Below are positions 1-5,826 of a stretch of 5,826 nt of DNA, piece after piece (position 1 is the stretch's first letter; each line of letters begins with the position of its first letter). A program made the translations under genes and the position numbers. The DNA is from an uncultured bacterium (GTDB lineage: Bacteria; Bacillota; Clostridia; Lachnospirales; Lachnospiraceae): the NCBI GenBank assembly GCA_947086625.1, contig CAMTZV010000114.1:1-5826 (forward strand), given 5' to 3'. A model generated the notes under the pieces. The model worked only from the letters and a program-made list of their open reading frames with translations. It did not search any database and was not told where the DNA came from.

Positions 1-149
1 TCGACACGCCGGACGTTCAAACGCCAACCGTGGACTCGCCGGCCTACCGCCCGCAGGAGAACGCCGGTAACCGCGGGGACAGCAGCCTGGGCGATCTGGA
101 GGACGCCGAGCTGGATCTGTTCTACGGGGATTCCCTGATCGACCAGTAA
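1..149 (+). CDS. C-terminal end of an unrecognised protein (partial)
   Basis: The reading frame is open from the left edge (first full codon at base 3) to a TAA at 147-149 and gives the last 48 residues of a protein whose start lies outside the window. The tail is hydrophilic: its first half is rich in Pro, Thr, Asn and Asp (TPDVQTPTVDSPAYRPQEN) and its second half is acidic, ending LDLFYGDSLIDQ. There is no membrane segment, cysteine or catalytic motif, and it looks like a disordered linker followed by a short acidic, possibly amphipathic end. It converges on the histidine kinase gene, with only 3 nt between the two stop codons. I do not recognise the family. That this is a real gene rests on the open frame, its plausible codon use and its neat convergent end, so confidence is moderate. 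Confidence 0.55.
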   Translation, partial: DTPDVQTPTVDSPAYRPQENAGNRGDSSLGDLEDAELDLFYGDSLIDQ

Positions 150-152
150 AGC

Positions 153-1463
153 TTATGCCCCCTTCGGGAGCTCAAACCAGAACTCCACGCCCTGCTCCAT
201 ATTTTTCATGCCGCAGACACCGCCGTGCATCCACACCGCCGTGCGGGCGATGGACAGCCCCAGCCCCGCGTGAGGCATGGACGAATCCATGGTCGTTTCC
301 CGCTCCTTCCGGTAATAGCCGTCCCAGAGGCGCTCCTGCTCCTTCTTCGGGATCTGGCTGCCCTCGTTGTACACCGCCGCACGCACAACGTCCCGTTTCT
401 TCTTTAACGTCATGCGCACGCTTCCCTCCATCGGCGTGTGCTCCAGGGCATTCATCATAAAATTGTTCAGCGCCTGCTCGATGTACTCTCTGTCGCCGCG
501 CACCGTACAGCCGTCGTCGAAAAACGTCTCGAGGCGCACCTTCTTCTTGCTGATGATCCCCTCGTATTTCATCGCCACATACTCCATGATCTCCCGCATA
601 TCCAGTGTGTTTTGCAGCATATGCTCCATCTGGTGCTCCACCACCGAGACGTCGAGCATATTCCCGACCATGCCCGAGATGCGCTCGACCTCCTCCCTCA
701 CCGAGTCGATGTAGGGCTTCTGCTGCCCCGGCTCCGTCACATACTCGAGCATTTCCACCTGGCTGGAGATGACCGCCAGCGGCGTTTTCAGCTCGTGCGT
801 CATGCGCGCCGCAAAGTCCTTCTGCAGCCGCTCCACGCGCGCGCTGCGCAGCTTCTGCTGCATCTGCGCATCCTTCGAGAGGGAGGCCTCCCGCTCATAC
901 TGTGCGCCGAGCCTTCTCCAGCAGAGCAAAAAGAGCGCGCCGCAGACGAGCAGCCACACGACCGCCAGAAGCACCAGAAACGGCGTCACGATCCGGTTGT
1001 AGTCGCTGACGTTGATGCCGCGCTCCTTGATGTAGACGTAATACCGCGCGCTCCCCTGCCGCACAATGCCGCGCAGGCGCGCCAGCCGCAGCATATTGTC
1101 CTGCTGGAAAAAGATTTTCGGCTCCTCGCTGTACATCTCCTTCCAGTTGTCCGTTGACTTTCTCTGCTCCCACTCGCCGGACGTGCGGGACATGTAGATC
1201 TGCTCGTGCGTCTCATCGGAGACGAAAAACAGAAGGCTTTTGCTCTCATACTCTGTGAACACCTCGCAGGCGTCCTCGTCGAGATCCGAAAAATCCAGCT
1301 CCTCCACATCGCGGTACGCCTGCATCAGCACCTTATTTTTTTCGTTTCGGTAAAAGCGGGGCGCCAGCGTCTCAAAGGAGACGATCAGAAGACACCCGAA
1401 GAGCGCCAGCAGCGCCCACCCCGCAAGCAGCAGCTTCCGGTTTATATTCTCATTGCTCACCAT
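153..1463 (-). CDS. Membrane sensor histidine kinase, HAMP-less, partner of the adjacent OmpR-type regulator
   Basis: This protein of 436 residues senses an external signal and should autophosphorylate and pass phosphate to the regulator encoded just upstream. Visible layout: a short cytoplasmic start, membrane helix 1 at about 11-30, an extracytoplasmic domain at about 31-158, membrane helix 2 at about 159-181, and a helical linker at about 182-215. The dimerisation/phosphoacceptor box MTHELKTPL has His223, the N box is NNFMMNALEHTP (Asn338), the G1 box is degenerate (NEGSQI, 366-371, where DxGxGI is usual), the F box lies around LWDGYYR and the G2 box is GLGLSI (400-405). Only about 40 residues separate helix 2 from His223, too few for a normal HAMP domain. 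The frame stays open upstream to an ATG at 1583, but that would add 40 residues deep inside the regulator gene. I chose the ATG at 1463 because GAGGG lies 5 nt before it; a GTG follows as the next codon. It overlaps the regulator gene by 14 nt. The sensor domain has no family I can name, so the ligand is unknown. Confidence 0.94.
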   Translation of the reverse strand: MVSNENINRKLLLAGWALLALFGCLLIVSFETLAPRFYRNEKNKVLMQAYRDVEELDFSDLDEDACEVFTEYESKSLLFFVSDETHEQIYMSRTSGEWEQRKSTDNWKEMYSEEPKIFFQQDNMLRLARLRGIVRQGSARYYVYIKERGINVSDYNRIVTPFLVLLAVVWLLVCGALFLLCWRRLGAQYEREASLSKDAQMQQKLRSARVERLQKDFAARMTHELKTPLAVISSQVEMLEYVTEPGQQKPYIDSVREEVERISGMVGNMLDVSVVEHQMEHMLQNTLDMREIMEYVAMKYEGIISKKKVRLETFFDDGCTVRGDREYIEQALNNFMMNALEHTPMEGSVRMTLKKKRDVVRAAVYNEGSQIPKKEQERLWDGYYRKERETTMDSSMPHAGLGLSIARTAVWMHGGVCGMKNMEQGVEFWFELPKGA

Positions 1464-2133
1464 GTTCTCCCTCAAAGCAGTACCCGACGCCGTAAACGGT
1501 ACGGATATAGGCCGGATGACCGATCTTTTTGCGCAGCTGCTTGACCATCGTATCGATCGTGCGGGTATCCCCGTCGTAGTCAAAGCCCCAGATCTGGTCT
1601 AAAATCTGCTCCCGCGTGAGCACGCGCCCCTCGTTCCTGCAAAAAAACTCCAACAGCTCGTACTCCTTTGGCGTGGCGTCGACGCGCTTCCCGTCCACCA
1701 GGACGCGCTTCCCGTCCAGCTCCAGCGTCAGAGCCCCACAGCTTAGCGTCTCCGTATCCGGCTCCCCCGCCGCGCGCTTTAACACCGCCTCGATGTGCGC
1801 CTTCACCACGGCCAGCGAATAGGGCTTTGTGATGTAGTCGTCCGCGCCGTGGGCAAAGCCCTGAATCTGATCCTCCACCGTCTCCTTTGCGCTCAGGACG
1901 ATGACCGGCACGTTCGAGCGCAGGCGGATATCCTTTAAGACCTCAAGCCCGCCCGCAAAGGGCAGCATGAGGTCGAGCAGCACGAGGTCGATCTCCTCCT
2001 CATGCTGTCTGAAGCAGCGCAGACCCACAAGCCCGTCCCCGGCCGCGAATGTCCCGTAGCCGTTCAGCCGCAGAAAATCGCACATCGTCTGCAGCAATTT
2101 TTTTTCATCCTCGATGACTAATATCGTATACAT
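1450..2133 (-). CDS. OmpR/PhoB-family DNA-binding response regulator
   Basis: This is a full-length 227-residue cytoplasmic transcription factor. The N-terminal receiver domain (about 1-120) has the acidic pocket IEDE (7-10), the phosphoacceptor Asp54 in LLDLMLP, Ser81 in the LSAKE segment, and Lys103 in ITKPY, so all phosphotransfer residues are present. The C-terminal winged-helix domain (about 127-220) shows TPKEYELL, the recognition-helix region ending in DTMVKQLRKKI and the wing signature RTVYGVGYCF. The start codon shares one base with the stop codon of the sulfotransferase gene (TGATG). The nearest purine-rich site, GAGGA, is 13 nt upstream, so translation probably depends on coupling to the preceding gene. 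The kinase gene begins inside its 3' end. Its targets cannot be told from the sequence; autoregulation of this operon is plausible but unproven. A 17-bp perfect direct repeat lies in the stretch joining the two domains. Confidence 0.96.
   Translation of the reverse strand: MYTILVIEDEKKLLQTMCDFLRLNGYGTFAAGDGLVGLRCFRQHEEEIDLVLLDLMLPFAGGLEVLKDIRLRSNVPVIVLSAKETVEDQIQGFAHGADDYITKPYSLAVVKAHIEAVLKRAAGEPDTETLSCGALTLELDGKRVLVDGKRVDATPKEYELLEFFCRNEGRVLTREQILDQIWGFDYDGDTRTIDTMVKQLRKKIGHPAYIRTVYGVGYCFEGEHGEQ
1467..1473 (-). promoter_or_regulatory. Ribosome binding site of the histidine kinase gene
   Basis: The minus strand reads GAGGGAGAACATG, with GAGGG five bases before the ATG at 1463. The same motif and spacing occur at the sulfotransferase start. 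The site lies inside the last codons of the response regulator and supports a 436-residue kinase rather than the 476-residue open frame. Confidence 0.7.
1681..1718 (-). repeat. Short direct repeat, two perfect 17-bp copies
   Basis: The plus strand carries GACGCGCTTCCCGTCCA at 1681-1697 and again at 1702-1718, a period of 21 bp (exactly seven codons). In the response regulator this encodes two successive DGKRV units at about 140-152. The overall length of this part of the protein matches ordinary OmpR-family members, so the repeat does not insert extra residues. It is a possible site of replication slippage that would keep the frame. Confidence 0.8.
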
Positions 2134-3410
2134 CAGTTTTTCGTTATCCTCGATACGACCGCGCGCAACGGGTGATGCAGCTTGTCCCGCGTCGCGTAAA
2201 GCTCCCCGCGCACATTGTTTGTCTCCTGCCTGTGCTCCGCAACCTGATCCTGCAGCTTTTCCACCTGCTTTTGCAGCTTTTGGGCCTGCCGCTCCAGCCG
2301 GACGATCTCACCCTCGGACTTTGCCGCTCTCCTTTGCAGCTCCCGGATCTGCTCACCGGAAGCCGCCTGCTCCCTGCGCAGATATTTGATGCCGATCGCC
2401 GCAAACCGCAGGACGTCCTCGATCATGTACGGGTTGTTCCGGTCGTACTTTGGAATGTCCGGAACCGTATTGTCAAAGAGCGGCATCCCGTCGTCAAAAT
2501 ATGTCTGTGCAACCTGCATGTTGCTCTGCTCGTACTTTCTTAAAAATTCCTCCGCCTCCTGTTTGGAAAACACCTCCGAAACGACCTGCGTCTTTGAAAT
2601 CTCGCTGTCATCGTAGAGGATATTGCGTATGAGCCGATCGTCGTCCCGGTCAAAATCCCCGATCTCATTGATGATGCGCTTCATCTCCGCCGTGTTCCCC
2701 AGCAGGCTCTTGTTCGCCTCCTGCTGCGTAACCCCGTATTCGTCCGTGTATTCCAGCCCGAGCCGCCAGAGAAAATCCGCAAAAAGGCTGCCGCCGTAAA
2801 AGCTGCCGCTGTCGTATTTGCACACGATCATGCGCTCCCTGCCAAGCACCTGGCGGATGCTCTCGAGCTTTTTGAAATAGTCGAGCTGCCGCGTTTTCGG
2901 GATATGCGACACATACTCCTCCCACGTCTCCCGGTTCGAGTACGAGGTGCGCTGCTTGAGCTTCTGCTTGTACACCGACGCGATGTACTGATCCTGTCTG
3001 CGCAGATAGACGATGATCTTCACCTCAAAGCCGTACCTTTCCGCATCTGCCTTCAGCTCCTCCCAGAGCGCGGCCCGGCGCTTATACGTCGCCACCCAGA
3101 TGCCCTCGTCGGAGAGGATGACATTGTCGTAACGCTCAAAGAGACGCACGACCTCGTCCATGCCCGCGCGGTACATCATCGCGTCCAGCTCATCGTGCTG
3201 CATCGAATTGTTGATCCATGTATCGTTCACAAGAAAATGCCCGTTGCGCGTCTCGTTTACCGTCGCGACATCGGCATAGGCGTCGCGCATACTCGGGTAG
3301 CAAAAGCCCTTTTTCTCAAGCACCTGCCGGTTTTCCCACAGAAAATACTGCAGCGCCGTCGTTCCGGTCTTTGCCATGCCGATGTGTACATATAATGTCC
3401 TGTTTCCCAT
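2133..3410 (-). CDS. PAPS-dependent sulfotransferase with C-terminal coiled coil
   Basis: This 425-residue protein probably moves the sulfuryl group of PAPS onto an unidentified acceptor. A P-loop-like 5'-phosphosulfate site lies close to the N-terminus, HIGMAKTGTTALQ (about 9-21, Lys14), and a candidate 3'-phosphate site follows a beta strand: VYLRRQDQYIASVYKQ (about 135-148, with Arg137/Arg138 and Ser145). A SDE triplet at 100-102 resembles the S-x-E motif of other bacterial sulfotransferases and could hold the catalytic base. Residues about 345-411 form a long charged coiled coil, with clean a/d heptads from Ile355 to Val390, followed by a basic tail (HPLRAVVSRITKN). There is no signal peptide or membrane helix, so it acts in the cytosol, where PAPS is made. 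I chose the start at 3410 because GAGGG sits 5 nt before it; an upstream in-frame ATG at 3434 would add 8 residues but has a poor site and overlaps cysNC. It lies 8 nt after cysNC, which supports PAPS as donor. The family call is good; the acceptor is unknown. Confidence 0.87.
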   Translation of the reverse strand: MGNRTLYVHIGMAKTGTTALQYFLWENRQVLEKKGFCYPSMRDAYADVATVNETRNGHFLVNDTWINNSMQHDELDAMMYRAGMDEVVRLFERYDNVILSDEGIWVATYKRRAALWEELKADAERYGFEVKIIVYLRRQDQYIASVYKQKLKQRTSYSNRETWEEYVSHIPKTRQLDYFKKLESIRQVLGRERMIVCKYDSGSFYGGSLFADFLWRLGLEYTDEYGVTQQEANKSLLGNTAEMKRIINEIGDFDRDDDRLIRNILYDDSEISKTQVVSEVFSKQEAEEFLRKYEQSNMQVAQTYFDDGMPLFDNTVPDIPKYDRNNPYMIEDVLRFAAIGIKYLRREQAASGEQIRELQRRAAKSEGEIVRLERQAQKLQKQVEKLQDQVAEHRQETNNVRGELYATRDKLHHPLRAVVSRITKN

Positions 3411-3413
3411 CTG

Positions 3414-3420
3414 TTCCCTC
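3414..3420 (-). promoter_or_regulatory. Ribosome binding site of the sulfotransferase gene, fused to the cysNC stop
   Basis: On the minus strand the sequence TGAGGGAACAGATG contains the cysNC stop codon (TGA), a strong GAGGG site built on that stop, and the ATG at 3410 five bases later. This decides the start in favour of 3410 over the in-frame ATG at 3434. It also means ribosomes finishing cysNC end on top of the next binding site, which should favour coupled production of PAPS-making and PAPS-using enzymes. Confidence 0.75.
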
Positions 3421-5242
3421 ACTTTTTCCAACATGTCTCTATGATACGGTCCGCGATCGCCTCCGCGTCCGCGCCCGTCGTATCCACGGTAATATCCGGG
3501 TGCTTCGGCGCCTCATACGGGCTGTTAATCCCCGTAAAATCGGCGATTTTTCCCTCTCTGGCCTTTTTGTACAGGCCCTTGACGTCCCTGCGCTCGCACT
3601 CTGCCAGCGGTGTGCTCACGTAAACCTCAAAAAACGCGTCCCCGATGATCTGCTTTGCCCGCGCGCGGTCGCTGTGGTAGGGCGAGATAAACGAGACGAG
3701 GACGATCAGTCCCGCGTCGTTTAAAAGCTTCGCCACCTCCGCGATGCGCCGGATATTCTCGGCGCGGTCCTTTTCCGAAAAGCCCAGATCCTGATTGAGC
3801 CCGATGCGGATGTTGTCGCCGTCCAAAAGCATCGTGTGCCGCCCCGCAGCCGCGAGCTTTTTCTCCACGATATTTGCGACGACGGATTTGCCCGCACCGG
3901 AAAGCCCGGTGAACCAGAGCGTCTTCGGCTCCTGCGAAAGCGCCTTCGCCCGTATCTCGCGCGTGATCTCAAGCTCCTGCCACACGACGTTCTCCGACCG
4001 GTGCATCGGGTGCGTGATCACGCCGCAGGCAACCGTCCGGTTTGTGATGCGGTCGATGAGCACAAAGCGTCCCATGCGCGGGTAGCGCTCGAACGAGTCG
4101 AGCATGATCGTCTTTTGCAGATGGATCATACAGCCCGCGATCTCGTTTTTCCCGAGACGCTCTGCCTGCACATGCTCGCCGGTGTGGATGTCGACCCGGT
4201 AGGAGATCTCGTCGATGACCGCGATCGCGAGTTCGGTCGCGAGCTGCAGGTCGTACTCCCTGCCCACGTCCATCGGCTCGTCGTCCATCCACAGAAGCTG
4301 CGCCGTAAACAGGTTGCTCCTGCTGCAAAACTCCCCGTCCGCGAGGATACAGCCGCGGGAGACGTCCACCTCCCGGTCTAACACGATCGTGGCCGCCATG
4401 CCCTCGGAGAGCTCCTGCACCTCTTTATCCAGCCATAAAAGCTGCTTTACGCCCGCCGTCTCGCCGCTTGGCAGCACGGTGACGGTATCGCCGAGGCACA
4501 CCGTGCCCGACGCCACCTGCCCCTGAAAGCCGCGGAACGAGTAGTCCGGGCGGCACACCCGCTGCACCGGCATGTAGAAATGGCGTCCCGTCTGCTCCTT
4601 CACGTCAACCTGCTCCAGATAGGAGAGCAGCGTCGGCCCCTCGTACCAGTCCATCCGCTCCGACGAAAACGTCACGTTATCACCCTCGGTCGCACTCACT
4701 GGAATGACCGCAACCCCTGCGGTGTAAAACTCGCCGAGCAGCTCGTCGATCTCCATGCAGATATAATCATAAACCCGCTTCCGGTAGCCGACCAGATCCA
4801 TTTTGTTGACGGCAAACACGAAATCCGTGATGCCCATAAGCGAACAGATGCGCACGTGCCGCCTCGTCTGCGTGAGGACGCCCTTCGTGGCGTCGATTAA
4901 AATGACCGCGAGCTGCGCAAACGACGCGCCCACCGCCATATTGCGGGTATACTCCTCGTGCCCCGGCGTGTCCGCCACGATAAAGCTGCGGCGCTCCGTC
5001 GAAAAATAGCGGTACGCCACGTCGATCGTAATGCCCTGCTCCCGCTCCGCCATCAGCCCGTCCAAAAGCAGCGAGTAATCGATCTTTCCCTGATTGCTCC
5101 CGACCTTGCTGTCCAGAAGAAGCGCCTGCTTCTGATCCGCGAAGATGAGCTTCGCGTCGTAGAGCATATGCCCGATCAGCGTCGATTTCCCGTCGTCGAC
5201 GCTGCCGCATGTAATAAACTTTAACAATTCCATCTGACTCAT
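3419..5242 (-). CDS. cysNC: Bifunctional sulfate adenylyltransferase GTPase subunit / APS kinase (CysN-CysC fusion, NodQ type)
   Basis: This 607-residue cytosolic enzyme covers two steps of sulfate activation. The N-terminal part (about 1-425) is the EF-Tu-like CysN GTPase, which couples GTP hydrolysis to APS synthesis by CysD. It shows G1 GSVDDGKST (13-21), the switch I signature EREQGITID (66-74), G3 DTPGH (91-95) and G4 NKMD (146-149), followed by beta-barrel domains. The C-terminal part (about 436-607) is the APS kinase, which turns APS into PAPS. It has a P-loop GLSGAGKS (446-453), DGDNIR (474-479), GFSEKDRAENIRR, the FISPY segment with Ser520 at the position of the reported phosphoserine, and the lid motif KGLYKKAREG followed by FTGINSPYEAP. 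All expected kinase and GTPase residues appear intact, so both activities are likely. The ATG at 5242 comes one base after the cysD stop, with GAGGG 11 nt upstream; a second ATG three codons on is possible but badly placed. The fusion and order match NodP/NodQ systems. Confidence 0.97.
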   Translation of the reverse strand: MSQMELLKFITCGSVDDGKSTLIGHMLYDAKLIFADQKQALLLDSKVGSNQGKIDYSLLLDGLMAEREQGITIDVAYRYFSTERRSFIVADTPGHEEYTRNMAVGASFAQLAVILIDATKGVLTQTRRHVRICSLMGITDFVFAVNKMDLVGYRKRVYDYICMEIDELLGEFYTAGVAVIPVSATEGDNVTFSSERMDWYEGPTLLSYLEQVDVKEQTGRHFYMPVQRVCRPDYSFRGFQGQVASGTVCLGDTVTVLPSGETAGVKQLLWLDKEVQELSEGMAATIVLDREVDVSRGCILADGEFCSRSNLFTAQLLWMDDEPMDVGREYDLQLATELAIAVIDEISYRVDIHTGEHVQAERLGKNEIAGCMIHLQKTIMLDSFERYPRMGRFVLIDRITNRTVACGVITHPMHRSENVVWQELEITREIRAKALSQEPKTLWFTGLSGAGKSVVANIVEKKLAAAGRHTMLLDGDNIRIGLNQDLGFSEKDRAENIRRIAEVAKLLNDAGLIVLVSFISPYHSDRARAKQIIGDAFFEVYVSTPLAECERRDVKGLYKKAREGKIADFTGINSPYEAPKHPDITVDTTGADAEAIADRIIETCWKK

Positions 5243-5243
5243 C

Positions 5244-5826
5244 TCAAAAATATCCCTCTCTTTTTCTCCGCTCCATGCTGCCCGCCGCCTCGTGGTCGAT
5301 GACGCGGCTCGTGCGCTCGGACTCCGCCGCGCCCAGCGTCTCCGCCACGATCGCCTCCAGCGTGTCCGCGTCCGACTCGAACGCCCCCGTCAGCGGGTAG
5401 CAGCCGAGCGTGCGGAAGCGAACCCTTCGCATCTGCACCTGTTCGCCCTCGCGCAGCTTCATGCGCGCGTCGTCCACCATAATCAGGTTGCCGTCCCGCT
5501 CCACAACGGGCCGCTCCTTCGCAAAATAGAGGGGCACAATCTCGATCCTCTCCCGCTCGATGTACTGCCAGATATCCTTCTCCGTCCAGTTTGACAGCGG
5601 GAACACGCGGATGCTCTCGCCCGCGTGGATGTGGGTATTGTAGAGATCCCACAGCTCCGGCTTCTGGTTTTTCGGGTCCCACGCGTGGTTTTTGTCGCGG
5701 AAGGAGAAAATGCGCTCCTTCGCGCGGGATTTCTCCTCGTCACGCCGGCCGCCCCCGAAGGCCGCCGTAAAGCCGTATTTGTTCAGCGCCTGCTTGAGCG
5801 CCTGCGTCTTCATGATGTCCGTATAG
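5244..5826 (-). CDS. cysD: Sulfate adenylyltransferase small (catalytic) subunit CysD, N-terminus missing
   Basis: CysD catalyses ATP + sulfate to APS + pyrophosphate in complex with the CysN GTPase. The last 193 residues are visible and the frame runs off the right edge. The ATG at 5813 is not the start: the preceding codons read YTDI, and the joined stretch [13 protein letters not shown] is an internal family motif. Next come the hallmark [38 protein letters not shown], the [18 protein letters not shown] segment, and the [11 protein letters not shown] region that ends in PLYFAKERP. Further on are the Arg/Gly/Cys-containing [13 protein letters not shown] and the characteristic C-terminus [10 protein letters not shown]. 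Compared with the usual length of about 300 residues, roughly the first 105 lie outside the window, including the PP-loop ATP-binding motif, so that part cannot be checked. It is the first visible gene of the operon and is followed after 1 nt by its partner cysNC. Confidence 0.96.
   Translation of the reverse strand, partial: YTDIMKTQALKQALNKYGFTAAFGGGRRDEEKSRAKERIFSFRDKNHAWDPKNQKPELWDLYNTHIHAGESIRVFPLSNWTEKDIWQYIERERIEIVPLYFAKERPVVERDGNLIMVDDARMKLREGEQVQMRRVRFRTLGCYPLTGAFESDADTLEAIVAETLGAAESERTSRVIDHEAAGSMERRKREGYF

Noticed and set aside
157..171. Possible CTTCGG-loop hairpin as a transcription terminator after the plus-strand gene
   Set aside because: The stem is only two to three pairs before a C/A mismatch and there is no T-tract after it; it lies in the coding end of the kinase and is best explained as Pro/Lys/Gly codons.
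438..1157. Long plus-strand open frame of 239 codons opposite the histidine kinase
   Set aside because: It is antisense to a clearly conserved kinase, its translation is a His/Leu/Arg-rich low-information sequence, and no domain is visible. In GC-rich DNA such mirror frames are expected.
1464..1583. N-terminal extension of the kinase by 40 residues
   Set aside because: The extra residues are Ser/Arg/Thr-rich, overlap the regulator's winged-helix coding region and lack a good ribosome binding site, while the ATG at 1463 has GAGGG at ideal spacing just before the first membrane helix.
2136..2141. T-run near the end of the sulfotransferase gene as a terminator
   Set aside because: It corresponds to AAAAAC on the transcribed minus strand (Lys-Asn codons) and has no adjacent GC-rich hairpin; the regulator start follows immediately.
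3836..4381. Plus-strand open frame of 181 codons opposite cysNC
   Set aside because: It lies entirely within the conserved CysN/CysC coding region on the other strand and its composition is typical of a shadow frame.
5811..5813. ATG at 5813 as the start of cysD
   Set aside because: The codons before it are in frame and continue the conserved internal motif TDIMKT, so the gene runs past the window edge rather than starting here.

Overview
The window is a compact, GC-rich stretch. One block of five minus-strand genes fills almost all of it (positions 5826 down to 153), and the C-terminal end of an unrelated plus-strand gene sits at the left edge (1-149). Several things suggest a Gram-positive Clostridia-type bacterium, perhaps a Lachnospiraceae relative with fairly high GC: strong GAGGG ribosome binding sites about 5 nt before starts, an OmpR/HAMP-less kinase pair of Firmicutes style, and a degenerate NEG-type kinase G1 box. 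This taxonomic call is an inference and is only moderately secure.

In transcription order the minus-strand block is: cysD (small subunit of ATP sulfurylase, N-terminus beyond the right edge), cysNC (GTPase subunit of ATP sulfurylase fused to APS kinase), a PAPS-type sulfotransferase with a C-terminal coiled coil, an OmpR-family response regulator and its membrane histidine kinase. The junctions are a 1-nt gap, an 8-nt gap, a 1-nt TGATG overlap and a 14-nt overlap. No internal promoter or terminator has room to sit between genes, so the five are very probably one translationally coupled transcript. Its promoter lies outside the window to the right.

Read together, CysD and the CysN part make APS from sulfate and ATP, the CysC part phosphorylates it to PAPS, and the sulfotransferase moves the sulfuryl group onto an unknown acceptor. 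This is the same logic as rhizobial NodP-NodQ-NodH. No PAPS or APS reductase is seen inside the window, so the visible genes point to sulfation of a molecule rather than assimilation of sulfur. The unusual point is that a complete two-component system is welded translationally to the end of this sulfation cassette. Its kinase has an extracytoplasmic domain of about 125 residues that I do not recognise.

There is no intergenic stretch longer than 8 bases in the window, and I saw no RNA gene, CRISPR array, insertion sequence or convincing terminator.
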